Shown here piece by piece: positions 43,113 through 51,570 of a stretch of 64,000 nt of DNA (the stretch's first letter is position 1; each line of letters begins with the position of its first letter). The notes below the pieces were generated by a model. It searched no databases, was not told the origin of the DNA, and saw only the letters and a list, made by a program, of their open reading frames with translations. A program made the translations under genes and the position numbers. This DNA comes from Erysipelotrichaceae bacterium (GTDB lineage Bacteria > Bacillota_I > Bacilli_A > Erysipelotrichales > Erysipelotrichaceae): the NCBI GenBank assembly GCA_022772735.1, contig JALEZD010000018.1, positions 62,001 to 126,000 of the forward strand. The letters run 5' to 3'.

Positions 43113-43910
43113 TTATTTTAATTCTAACGATTTAGATACATAACATTTATATTCTTTTTTATTGCAAAAATCATAAATTTTATTTTTAAGTTTATCATCA
43201 GTTGTATATTCTATAAGATAAACATCTATATTATTATTGTCGCAGGTGTCTATATAAGTTTTATAATATTCAAAACCATTTTTTCTTTCTCTAAAACTAC
43301 TGTTTTCAAAATCAATTTCTGTAAATACTGTTTCTTGATTAATACCTTTTATAAAACTATAGATGTTTTTATATTTATTTAAATACTCTAATACATAAGT
43401 ATCTCCACCATTTATTATTAAATTAGAATTTATATTAGCTATGCTTTTAAGTATTAGTGTGATTGAATTAAAAACTTCATCATTATGATATTCATAATAC
43501 ACATCACAGTTATCAATGAAAAAACCATCAACCCCTTTTTCATTTAAATTTTTTGCCAATCCAATAATAAATTGTTGCCATTTTTCATTTACAATATCTA
43601 CCCAATATTCTCCATCCCAATTTTTATATTCTTTTAATGTCAAATCTTCATACTTTTTATAGTAATCTCTAAAAGTTTCTATAGAACCAATGTTTAAATA
43701 CGAATAAACCTTTATTCCATTTCTTTTTAAAAACGAAATATTTTCTGATGTTAAATATTGTGCATCAACAACAACCATTTTATAATCAATTAATTTATTT
43801 ATGCTTGAAGAATCTAAATTCAAAAAAACTCCGTACTCATTATAATTTACATTTTTAAAACAACCACACACAACTATTAAAACAAATATACAAACTATTT
43901 TTTTAATCAT
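43113..43910 (-). CDS. GH114-like lipoprotein (endo-alpha-1,4-polygalactosaminidase family)
   Basis: A 265-residue exported protein. MIKKIVCIFVLIVVCGCF is a signal peptide with a lipobox-like VCGC, so it is likely lipid-anchored. The rest looks like a TIM barrel of the GH114/TM1410 family: MVVVDAQYL, GIKVYSYLNIGSIE, EYWVDIVNEKW, GVDGFFIDNCDVYY with candidate catalytic acids, and LIINGGDTY. Known members cleave galactosamine-containing exopolymers. The preferred ATG at 43910 has GGGTGAT upstream; a GTG at 43925 is part of that site. It stands alone. A role in trimming the cell's own capsule is possible but inferred. Confidence 0.8.
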   Translation of the reverse strand: MIKKIVCIFVLIVVCGCFKNVNYNEYGVFLNLDSSSINKLIDYKMVVVDAQYLTSENISFLKRNGIKVYSYLNIGSIETFRDYYKKYEDLTLKEYKNWDGEYWVDIVNEKWQQFIIGLAKNLNEKGVDGFFIDNCDVYYEYHNDEVFNSITLILKSIANINSNLIINGGDTYVLEYLNKYKNIYSFIKGINQETVFTEIDFENSSFRERKNGFEYYKTYIDTCDNNNIDVYLIEYTTDDKLKNKIYDFCNKKEYKCYVSKSLELK

Positions 43911-44009
43911 AAATTTATCACCCACTTACCATTAAACTATAACTAATATTTTTAAAAATCAAATTAATTTTTAATTTGTTAAAAGCCTTAATAATCAAAT
44001 TCTACATAA

Positions 44010-44038
44010 TTGAGAAAACGCTTACTAAATAGTATAAT
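44010..44038 (+). promoter_or_regulatory. Promoter with cre-like operator for the GH2 operon
   Basis: TTGAGA (44010-44015) and perfect TATAAT (44033-44038) are exactly 17 bp apart. The spacer carries GAAAACGCTTACT, which fits the CcpA/LacI-family catabolite-response consensus with one or two mismatches on its left side. Glucose repression or control by a dedicated LacI-family protein is likely for a glycosidase operon. Confidence 0.75.
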
Positions 44039-44083
44039 AAAAAAAATTAACTAAATAAAATTTTTACAACATTAGGAGGCAAA

Positions 44084-46408
44084 ATGATAAAAATAAATAA
44101 TGATTGGGAATTCATTGAAAAATGGAATGATAGCTTTATAAACGGAATTGAATTTGATAAAAAAATCAGAATCCCACATACTGTAGAAGAACTTCCACTT
44201 CACTATGCAAATTCTGATTCTTATCAAAAAATTTGTGGATATAAAAAAAGAATATTCTTTGACTCTAAAAACAAAGATGAAAGACATTTTATTAAATTTG
44301 ATGGTGCCGCTCATATTGCAACAGTATATTTAAATGATACTAAAATCATAACAAATAAATGTGGATACACATCATTTACTTGTGAAATAACCGAAAATAT
44401 TATTTATGATAAAGAAAATACAATAACTGTTAAACTTGACTCCTATGAATCAAATAACATACCTCCATTTGGTTTTGTAATAGATTATTTAACATATGGT
44501 GGCATTTATAGAGATGTATGGTTAATAAATAAACCAAAACAATTTATTAAAGATGTTTTTATAAAAACCCCTTCATTAAACGACTTAGAAATAGAAGTAG
44601 AGTTCGATGGATTAAAAGATGAAACGACATATTTAGTTAAGATTTTTTTAGAAGATGAAGAGATAATAAACAAAACTTTTAGTACAAATACTAAAATTGC
44701 TAAATTACACATAGAAAATACTAAACCATGGAGTATTGACTCTCCAACTATATATAAATGCATTGTCACACTTAAGGAAGATACATTTGAAACAACTTTT
44801 GGATTTAGAACTTTAAAAGTTACACAAAATCAATTTCTTTTAAATGATAAACCTGTTTTTATTATGGGACTTAACAGGCATCAAAGTTATCCATATATTG
44901 GTTATGCTGCAACAAGCTCCTTACAAAAGGAAGATGCAAAAATTTTAAAACACGAATTAAAATGTAATGCAGTTAGAACATCACACTATCCACAAAGTCA
45001 CTATTTTATAGATGAGTGTGATAAGCTAGGTATTTTAGTATTTATAGAAATCCCTGGATGGCAACATATTGGGGATGAAAATTGGAAAAAACAAGTTTTA
45101 ATAAATACCGAAGAAATGGTTAAACAATATAGAAATCATCCATCAATTATAATATGGGGAGTAAGAATTAACGAATCTGTTGACGATGATAAATTGTATG
45201 AAAAAACAAATAAAATCGCAAAAAATTTAGATCCAACAAGACTAACTGGTGGTGTACGCTATATCACAAAAAGTAATCTTCTAGAAGATATTTATACATT
45301 TAATGATTTTTCACATAATGGGACAAATAAAGGTGCATTAAATAAAAAAGAAGTAATGACAAATGTAAATAAACCATTACTTATAACAGAATCAAACGGG
45401 CATATGTTTCCGACAAAATCTTTCGATACTCAATCTAGACTTCAAGAACACGCACTAAGACATGCAAGAGTTTTAAATGATGCAATAAAAGACAAACAAC
45501 ATATCGGTGTATTCCAATGGTGTATGTTTGATTATGCAACACATAAAGACTTTGGTTCTGGTGATAGAATTTGTTATCACGGTGTGCTAGATAGCTTTAG
45601 AAATCCAAAACTTGCTGCCAGCGTATATTCAAGCCAACAAGATAATGAAGCCATACTTGAAGTAAGTACATCAATGGATATTGGAGATTATAATGCAGGG
45701 AATATAGACAATTTTTATATATTCACAAATGCAGATGAAATTAAAATGTATAAAAATGATCAATACATTTCAACATACAAAAATAGCCCTTTTTCTTCTT
45801 TAACTCATGGTCCAATTTTAATTGAAGATATAATAGGTAAACAGTTAGAATCAAATGAAAATTTCACATATAAACAAGCAGAAACAATAAAAAAATGTTT
45901 ACTTGCAGTGAAAAAATATGGTACTAATCTTCCTTTAAAATATAAATTATTATTTGGATGGGCAATGCTTAGATATAAGATGTCATATGATGATGGAGTT
46001 AAACTATATGGCAAATATATTTCAAGTTGGGGACAAGATTCAATAAAATATAGATTTGATGCAATAAAAAATAACAAAGTTATAAAATCAGTTACTAGAT
46101 GCCCAAATACAAATTTACATTTAGATATTAAAGTTTCAAATACAATATTATATGAAGGTGATACATATGATATGTCTTTAGTAAGAATTAAAGTATTAGA
46201 TATGTATAATAATGTTGCAAGATATGCGCAAATCCCAATAAATGTTGAAATAGTAGGACCAGCAGAAATAATTGGACCAAAAACTATAGTCGCTGAAGGT
46301 GGGATGTGTGGATTATTTATAAAAACAATTGGAGAAACAGGAAATGCACAATTAAAAATAAAAGCATTAGATTTAGAAGAAAAAACAATAAACTTTACAA
46401 TAAAATAA
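44084..46408 (+). CDS. Glycoside hydrolase family 2 (beta-galactosidase/glucuronidase-like)
   Basis: A 774-residue cytoplasmic glycosidase without signal peptide. The N-terminal sugar-binding domain (about 1-145) ends in YGGIYRDVWL, a GH2 landmark; a beta-sandwich (150-245) precedes the TIM barrel with MGLNRHQSYP, RTSHYPQS, the acid/base E364 in GVRINES and the likely nucleophile E436 in ITESNGH. The final 200 residues form extra domains of unclear role. The ESNGHMFPTK variant at the nucleophile sets it apart from classical LacZ and UidA, so the substrate could be a plant or host beta-glycoside. AGGAGG precedes the ATG. It is followed 41 bp later by an alcohol dehydrogenase in the same operon. 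Confidence 0.92.
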   Translation: MIKINNDWEFIEKWNDSFINGIEFDKKIRIPHTVEELPLHYANSDSYQKICGYKKRIFFDSKNKDERHFIKFDGAAHIATVYLNDTKIITNKCGYTSFTCEITENIIYDKENTITVKLDSYESNNIPPFGFVIDYLTYGGIYRDVWLINKPKQFIKDVFIKTPSLNDLEIEVEFDGLKDETTYLVKIFLEDEEIINKTFSTNTKIAKLHIENTKPWSIDSPTIYKCIVTLKEDTFETTFGFRTLKVTQNQFLLNDKPVFIMGLNRHQSYPYIGYAATSSLQKEDAKILKHELKCNAVRTSHYPQSHYFIDECDKLGILVFIEIPGWQHIGDENWKKQVLINTEEMVKQYRNHPSIIIWGVRINESVDDDKLYEKTNKIAKNLDPTRLTGGVRYITKSNLLEDIYTFNDFSHNGTNKGALNKKEVMTNVNKPLLITESNGHMFPTKSFDTQSRLQEHALRHARVLNDAIKDKQHIGVFQWCMFDYATHKDFGSGDRICYHGVLDSFRNPKLAASVYSSQQDNEAILEVSTSMDIGDYNAGNIDNFYIFTNADEIKMYKNDQYISTYKNSPFSSLTHGPILIEDIIGKQLESNENFTYKQAETIKKCLLAVKKYGTNLPLKYKLLFGWAMLRYKMSYDDGVKLYGKYISSWGQDSIKYRFDAIKNNKVIKSVTRCPNTNLHLDIKVSNTILYEGDTYDMSLVRIKVLDMYNNVARYAQIPINVEIVGPAEIIGPKTIVAEGGMCGLFIKTIGETGNAQLKIKALDLEEKTINFTIK

Positions 46409-46449
46409 TTAACTTTATTAATTTGTGAAATGTATAAAAGGAGAAAAAT

Positions 46450-47616
46450 ATGCATAACTTTGTTTACGAAATACCTACAAAAGTATACTTTGGTCAAGAT
46501 CAAATAAACAATCTAGGAAAAGAAGTTTTAAAATATGGTAAAAATGTTTTAATTACATATGGTGGAGGTTCAATAATAAAAAACGGACTTTATGATAAAG
46601 TTGTTTCTATTCTTAAAAACCATGACATTAATATTTACAAGCTTTCAGGAATAAAACCAAATCCTAGAATAGAATCTGTAAAAGAAGGTGCAAAAATATG
46701 TAAAGAAAATAATATTGATGTTATTTTAGCAATTGGTGGAGGTTCAACAATTGATGCTTCAAAATTCATTGCAGCAAGTGCTTGTAGTGATATTGATCCT
46801 TGGGATTTTTTCAGTAAAAAAGCCCCTATAACTAGTGCATTACCTATTATCACAATATTAACACTAGCAGCTACTGGATCTGAAATGAACTCAACAGGTG
46901 TATTATCAAATACTCAAACAAATCAAAAAATGGGTAGAGATAGTGAAATGCTTATTCCTAAAGTTTCATTTTTAGATCCAACAAATACATTCACAGTAGA
47001 TAAATATCAAACTGCTTGTGGAAGTGCTGATATACTTGCACATATAATAGAAGTTTATTTCAACAATGAAAATGACTTATATATGCTTGATTCAATAATG
47101 GAAGCTTTAATGAAAACAGTTATTAAGTTTACACCAATTGCACTAAATAAACCTGATGATTACACTGCTCGAGCAAATTTAATGTGGGCTTCATCTTGGG
47201 CAATTAATGGTTTTATTGATGGTGCAAAACAACATTCTTGGAGTGCACATTCAATTGAACATCAACTATCTGCATATTACGATATAACACATGGATTAGG
47301 ACTTGCAATAATAATTCCAAAATGGTTGAATTACTGCCTTAGTGAAAATACTGTTGATAAATATTGTCAGTTTGCCATTAATGTATTTAATATAAATCCA
47401 AATTTAGATAAATTTGAAATTGCAAAATTAGGCATTGAAAAACTTAGTGATTTTTTCTACTCAACATTAAACTTAAATAAAACTCTAAGTGAAATAAATA
47501 TTGATGATACATACTTTGAAGAAATGGCAAAAAAAGCATGTAAAGGTGATAAAATTAACGGTTTTAAAACATTAACAGAAACCGATGTAATAAACATATA
47601 TAAAATGTGTTTGTAA
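46450..47616 (+). CDS. Iron-containing alcohol dehydrogenase (butanol dehydrogenase-like)
   Basis: A 388-residue group III dehydrogenase. VLITYGGGSIIKNGLYDKV and AIGGGSTIDASKFIA bind NAD(P)H; TLAATGSEMNSTGV is family-specific; the iron ligands are in DILAHIIE, SAHSIEHQLSAYYDITHG. The pattern is closest to YqhD/BdhA-type butanol or aldehyde reductases. It probably reduces an aldehyde while recycling a cofactor in fermentation. It is in the operon of the GH2 enzyme, although the metabolic link is not evident. AAGGAG precedes the ATG and a terminator follows the stop codon. Confidence 0.93.
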   Translation: MHNFVYEIPTKVYFGQDQINNLGKEVLKYGKNVLITYGGGSIIKNGLYDKVVSILKNHDINIYKLSGIKPNPRIESVKEGAKICKENNIDVILAIGGGSTIDASKFIAASACSDIDPWDFFSKKAPITSALPIITILTLAATGSEMNSTGVLSNTQTNQKMGRDSEMLIPKVSFLDPTNTFTVDKYQTACGSADILAHIIEVYFNNENDLYMLDSIMEALMKTVIKFTPIALNKPDDYTARANLMWASSWAINGFIDGAKQHSWSAHSIEHQLSAYYDITHGLGLAIIIPKWLNYCLSENTVDKYCQFAINVFNINPNLDKFEIAKLGIEKLSDFFYSTLNLNKTLSEINIDDTYFEEMAKKACKGDKINGFKTLTETDVINIYKMCL

Positions 47617-47631
47617 AGTTATATAACTAAT

Positions 47632-47682
47632 AGAAAATCAAGAGATTAATCATTATGATAATCTTGAAGTTTTCTATTTTTT
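47632..47682 (+). terminator. Rho-independent terminator of the GH2/adh operon
   Basis: AGAAAATCAAG...ATTA pairs with TAATCTTGA..TTTTCT (small bulges, about 15 bp) around a 10-base loop and is followed by ATTTTTTT. The right-hand half is part of a 38-bp repeat that recurs beyond the second Fic gene. Confidence 0.85.
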
Positions 47683-47686
47683 TATC
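47649..47686 (+). repeat. 38-bp direct repeat, copy 1
   Basis: This copy overlaps the adh terminator (its loop, right arm and T run). It matches the copy at 48776-48813 at 35 of 38 positions, same orientation. Together the copies bracket the Fic gene and its control region. Confidence 0.8.
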
Positions 47687-47752
47687 TGTTTCATATATTA
47701 AAAAATTATGTAATATAAAATTTAAATAAAACGATTATATTACTGAAATAAG

Positions 47753-48676
47753 TTATTTATTGTTAGAATAATTAATATCAAATCTATCAAGCAAAAACTT
47801 TATTGTATCCTGACCATCACAACAAGTATCAATTAAATAGGCTGAATCATTTAAAAACTCTTTTAATCCACGATAATAAAAATGCTTTTTCCTATCTTCA
47901 ATTATAAACGGAATTAAATTATGCTTGAGACACTCTTTAAATGCAATTAGTCGTCCAACACGACCATTACCATCTTGAAATGGATGAATACACTCAAATT
48001 TAAAATGAAATGTAATAATATCTTCAAATGATATGTTTTCTTTTTTGTTATAGTCTTCAAGAAGTTGCTTAATATCATTTGATACACTCTTCGGTGAAGA
48101 TGTTTCAATACCACCCACAAAATTTGGTTTCATTTTATATTCACCTACATTGAACCAAGATAAAGATTCATCTTTGGTTCTACTTTTTAATAAATAATGT
48201 AGATGCTTAATAATATCCTCTGTCAAATAATCTTCGGCTATGTCAATGCAATAATCAATCGCCCTAAAATGATTAACTGTTTCAATAATATCATCTACTG
48301 ACATATTTTCTTCAGCACTTAATGTATTTGTTTCAAATATACGCCTTATCTGATCTTCACTTAAAGTACTTCCTTCAATGTGATTGGAATTATAAGTCAT
48401 ACGAATTTGTAACTCATGATATAATCCACCTGATATTCTATGTTCTTTTTCTTCTCTTAATCTTTGAAGAATTGGATTATTCGATACTATAGTGTATAGC
48501 ATATTTTCGTGGCATTCAAAATAAGCACATAACTTTTTAATAACAGTTGATGCAATTTTCTCACCTTTAGAAATTTTAACAAGTGTACGTGATGAAATAT
48601 TCAACAATTTCGTTAAATCTGATTTATTTAAGTTATGTTTTTTTAATAATTGTTTTAATCCATTATATTGATACAT
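47753..48676 (-). CDS. Fic-domain protein with XRE-type N-terminal HTH
   Basis: A 307-residue Fic protein in three parts: residues 1-60 form a Cro/CI-type helix-turn-helix (KSDLTKLLNISSRTLVKISKG), the inhibitory motif SNHIEGS is at 99-105, and the catalytic motif HPFQDGNGRVGR at 233-244. All key Fic residues (His, Asp, Asn, both Arg) are present, so it should be able to modify proteins with AMP or a related group once inhibition is relieved. An ATG at 48682 exists, but AGGAG is spaced properly (6 bases) only for the ATG at 48676. A palindrome surrounds its promoter. The gene is a cargo-like unit between direct repeats. Confidence 0.93.
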   Translation of the reverse strand: MYQYNGLKQLLKKHNLNKSDLTKLLNISSRTLVKISKGEKIASTVIKKLCAYFECHENMLYTIVSNNPILQRLREEKEHRISGGLYHELQIRMTYNSNHIEGSTLSEDQIRRIFETNTLSAEENMSVDDIIETVNHFRAIDYCIDIAEDYLTEDIIKHLHYLLKSRTKDESLSWFNVGEYKMKPNFVGGIETSSPKSVSNDIKQLLEDYNKKENISFEDIITFHFKFECIHPFQDGNGRVGRLIAFKECLKHNLIPFIIEDRKKHFYYRGLKEFLNDSAYLIDTCCDGQDTIKFLLDRFDINYSNNK

Positions 48677-48690
48677 AGTCATCTCCTAAA

Positions 48691-48729
48691 TCTTTACTTA
48701 TTATATCTAAATACGATAAAAAGTAAAGA
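48691..48729 (-). promoter_or_regulatory. Promoter and palindromic operator of the second Fic gene
   Basis: TTTACT (48722-48727) and perfect TATAAT (48700-48705) on the minus strand are 16 bp apart. A 9-bp perfect inverted repeat TCTTTACTT / AAGTAAAGA (48691-48699 and 48721-48729) brackets them, one arm covering the -35 box. This is a classical layout for autorepression by the gene's own HTH domain. Confidence 0.75.
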
Positions 48730-48775
48730 TTTTAAAAGGTTATGTAAATATATTATCTAAAAATTAAAAATATTT

Positions 48776-48813
48776 ATCATTATGGTAATCTTGAAATTTT
48801 CTATTTTTTTATT
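48776..48813 (+). repeat. 38-bp direct repeat, copy 2
   Basis: This copy differs from 47649-47686 at three positions and lacks the left terminator arm. It contributes the -35 box and spacer of the kbl promoter. Confidence 0.8.
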
Positions 48814-48819
48814 TATAAT
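48791..48819 (+). promoter_or_regulatory. kbl operon promoter
   Basis: TTGAAA (48791-48796) and perfect TATAAT (48814-48819) are 17 bp apart. The -35 and nearly all of the spacer are inside copy 2 of the 38-bp repeat. Confidence 0.75.
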
Positions 48820-48869
48820 CCTTTATAAGAGAATGTTTTTTTAAAAATGTACTCGAGAGGTGGACAATA

Positions 48870-50072
48870 ATGACTGATAAAAAGAAAAATATAACTCTAG
48901 AAAATTTCTTAGATGAAAAACTAAATGATTTAAAATCAAAAGGTTTATACAACGAAATTAAAATTTTAGATGGACAAAATGGTGCAGAAATTCAGATAGA
49001 AGGCAAAACTTTAGTCAACTTATCATCAAATAACTATCTTGGATTTGCGACAGATCAAAGAATAAAAAAAGCAGCAGAAGATGCATGCAAAGAATATGGT
49101 GCTGGTGCTGGTGCTGTTAGAAGTATAAATGGAAGTTTAGAAGTTCACAGAAAACTAGAAGAAACAATTGCAAAATTAAAAGGTACAGAAGCTGCAATTG
49201 CTTTTCAATCAGGATTCAACTGTAACATGGGGGCAATTAGTGCTGTAATGAATGAAAAAGATGCAATACTTTCAGACGCATTAAACCATGCATCTATTAT
49301 TGATGGTTGTAGATTATCTAAAGCAAAAATAATTCGTGTAGCCCATTCTGATATGGAAGATTTATACAACAAAGCAAAGGAAGCTCGTGAATCAGGATTA
49401 TTTGAAAAAATCATGTATATAACTGATGGTGTTTTTTCAATGGATGGTGATTTAGCTAAGCTACCAGAAATTGTAAAAATAGCAAAAGAATTTGATTTAA
49501 TTACATATGTTGATGATGCTCATGGTTCTGGAGTTATGGGAAATGGCGCAGGAACAGTAAAACATTTTCATTTAGAGAAAGAAATTGACTTTCAAATGGG
49601 AACTCTTTCAAAAGCAATAGGAGTTGTAGGTGGTTATGTTGCAGGTTCAAAAAAATTAATTGACTGGTTAAAAGTTGCTGCTAGACCATTTTTGTTCTCT
49701 ACTGCACTTACTCCAGCTGATGCTGCTGCTGCAACAAAAGCAATAGAATTAATGATTGATTCAAAAAAACAACAAGAAGCATTATGGAATAATGGCAATT
49801 ATTTAAAAGAGCAATTGAAAGATTTAGGATTTGATATTGGTCAATCAGAAACTCCAATTACCCCAGTAATTTTAAAAGATGAAAAGTTAGCACAAACGTT
49901 TTCTAAAATGCTTTATGAAGAAGGAGTTTATGCTAAGGCTATCGTTTATCCTACTGTACCATTAAATACCGCTCGTATTCGTAATATGCCTACTGCTGCA
50001 CACACAAAAGAGATGTTAGATAAGGCAATAAAGGCTTATGAAAAAGTCGGAAAAAAATTAAATGTTATTTAA
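48870..50072 (+). CDS. kbl: Glycine C-acetyltransferase (2-amino-3-ketobutyrate CoA ligase)
   Basis: A PLP enzyme that splits 2-amino-3-ketobutyrate with CoA into glycine and acetyl-CoA. Its 400 residues match the Kbl/BioF family length. [37 protein letters not shown] (DDAH at 215-218) and the PLP lysine K248 in TLSKAIG are all present. BioF is a possible confusion, but the next gene encodes the threonine dehydrogenase that makes its substrate, which settles the role. GAGGTGG precedes the ATG. Confidence 0.95.
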   Translation: MTDKKKNITLENFLDEKLNDLKSKGLYNEIKILDGQNGAEIQIEGKTLVNLSSNNYLGFATDQRIKKAAEDACKEYGAGAGAVRSINGSLEVHRKLEETIAKLKGTEAAIAFQSGFNCNMGAISAVMNEKDAILSDALNHASIIDGCRLSKAKIIRVAHSDMEDLYNKAKEARESGLFEKIMYITDGVFSMDGDLAKLPEIVKIAKEFDLITYVDDAHGSGVMGNGAGTVKHFHLEKEIDFQMGTLSKAIGVVGGYVAGSKKLIDWLKVAARPFLFSTALTPADAAAATKAIELMIDSKKQQEALWNNGNYLKEQLKDLGFDIGQSETPITPVILKDEKLAQTFSKMLYEEGVYAKAIVYPTVPLNTARIRNMPTAAHTKEMLDKAIKAYEKVGKKLNVI

Positions 50073-50084
50073 AGGGAGGTAAAT

Positions 50085-51041
50085 ATGAATAGAGTATTGA
50101 TTACAGGTTCTTTAGGACAAATAGGTTCAGAACTATGTACATTTTTAAGACAATATTTAGGAAGTGATAATGTTCTAGCAACCGATATAAGAAAGATAGA
50201 ATCTCATCCTGTATGCACTAATGGAAACTTTAAAATATTAGATGTACTTGATGGTGATAATTTTGAAAAAATTGTTGAAGAATTTAAACCAGACACATTA
50301 ATTCATTTAGCTGCACTTTTATCTGCAACCGCTGAAAAAAATCCACAATTTGCATGGAAGTTAAATATTGATGGTCTATTTACAGCATTAGAAATCTCTA
50401 AGAAATACAATTTAAAATTCTTTATACCTTCTTCAATTGCTGCATTTGGTGATAACACACCAAAAATTGATACACCACAAGATACTATACAAAGACCAAG
50501 TAGTATGTATGGAATAACAAAAGTTTCTGGAGAACTACTATGTGATTATTATCATACAAAATATGGTGTAGACACTAGAAGTTTAAGATTGCCTGGAATA
50601 ATTTCATATGATACTTTACCTGGTGGAGGAACAACAGATTATGCTGTTGAAATATTTTATGATGCCCTTTCAAAAGGTTTGTATAAATGTTATATAGATG
50701 AAAATAGCTCTATGGATATGATGTACATGCCAGATACAATTAAAGCAATCGTACAACTTTTAGAAGCACCATCTGAAAATTTAAAACATCGCAACGCATA
50801 CAATGTAAGTGCAATGAGCTTTACACCAAAACAAATTGCACAATCAATTAAAAAACATTTGCCAAATTTTGAAATTGTATATGAAGTAGATCCAATTAGA
50901 CAAAATATTGCAAATTCTTGGCCAGATAGTATCAATAGTGATTGTGCAAAAAATGAATGGGGTTTTTCTGCAGATTATAAATTAGATGAGATGGTTGAAG
51001 ATATGCTAGCTAAACTAAAAGAAAAAGGTATAGGCTGTTAA
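50085..51041 (+). CDS. tdh: L-threonine 3-dehydrogenase, SDR type
   Basis: A 318-residue extended SDR that oxidises L-threonine to 2-amino-3-ketobutyrate with NAD. The motif GSLGQIGSEL is at 8-17, LIHLAALLSATAEKNP follows, and PSSIAAFG with the catalytic YGITK complete the active site. These blocks characterise the epimerase-like TDH found in Bacillota and Flavobacteria, distinct from the zinc-dependent enterobacterial enzyme. It follows kbl by 12 bp with GGGAGG before the ATG. Confidence 0.93.
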   Translation: MNRVLITGSLGQIGSELCTFLRQYLGSDNVLATDIRKIESHPVCTNGNFKILDVLDGDNFEKIVEEFKPDTLIHLAALLSATAEKNPQFAWKLNIDGLFTALEISKKYNLKFFIPSSIAAFGDNTPKIDTPQDTIQRPSSMYGITKVSGELLCDYYHTKYGVDTRSLRLPGIISYDTLPGGGTTDYAVEIFYDALSKGLYKCYIDENSSMDMMYMPDTIKAIVQLLEAPSENLKHRNAYNVSAMSFTPKQIAQSIKKHLPNFEIVYEVDPIRQNIANSWPDSINSDCAKNEWGFSADYKLDEMVEDMLAKLKEKGIGC

Positions 51042-51503
51042 ATGAAAAAAAAATTATCTAAACTAGAAAATAATAAATTTTTTGTAATTGAGCAATCAGC
51101 ATTACCACAAATATACGAAAAAGTAGTATTCGCAAAAAAACTTTTAGCTAATAAAGAGGCAAAAGATATTCAAGAAGCAATTAAGATTGCAAATATTTCT
51201 CGTTCTGTTTTTTATAAATATAAAGATAAGATACATCTTTTATCAGATACATCAATTGGTAGAAAAGCATCATTAAATATATTGCTTTCACATGAAACAG
51301 GTACACTTTCTAAAGTTTTAGATATATTTGCATCTGCAAAAGTAAACATTTTAACAATATATCAAGGCATACCAATACATCAAATTGCCTCTGTACAATT
51401 AACAATTGATTTAAGTGAAATAAATACAGATATAAAATTGCTTGTTGATAAAATTTCTAATGAAACTTTCGTTTTTAAAGTTGAATTACAAATAGTAGAA
51501 TAA
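51042..51503 (+). CDS. ACT-domain regulator of the PheB/UPF0735 family
   Basis: A 153-residue protein. Residues 30-65 look like a helix-turn-helix (IQEAIKIANISRSVFYKYKD) and 75-153 form an ACT domain (LNILLSHETGTLSKVLDIFASAKVNILTI). ACT domains bind amino acids. UPF0735 proteins occur with amino-acid genes such as hom or pheA in Bacillota. Here it starts on the base after the tdh stop, with only a weak ribosome site, so it is co-translated with the threonine-degrading enzymes. I infer a sensor that adjusts this operon or amino-acid supply to threonine or glycine. Confidence 0.85.
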   Translation: MKKKLSKLENNKFFVIEQSALPQIYEKVVFAKKLLANKEAKDIQEAIKIANISRSVFYKYKDKIHLLSDTSIGRKASLNILLSHETGTLSKVLDIFASAKVNILTIYQGIPIHQIASVQLTIDLSEINTDIKLLVDKISNETFVFKVELQIVE

Positions 51504-51506
51504 GAA

Positions 51507-51551
51507 AATGATATGTGTTGTCTTTAAGAAAGATTAACATATCATTTTTTT
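51507..51551. terminator. Terminator of the kbl-tdh operon
   Basis: A 10-bp perfect stem AATGATATGT / ACATATCATT (51507-51516, 51537-51546) has an inner TCTTT/AAAGA hairpin and seven T after it. On the opposite strand it is followed by TTTTCTTATTC and may also end the convergent operon. Confidence 0.88.
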
Positions 51552-51570
51552 ATAATATAAAATTTTTAAA

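Noticed and set aside
45805-46503. 232-codon minus-strand ORF opposite the GH2/adh genes
   Set aside because: Antisense shadow of the conserved GH2 C-terminus; no ribosome site and no recognisable domain.
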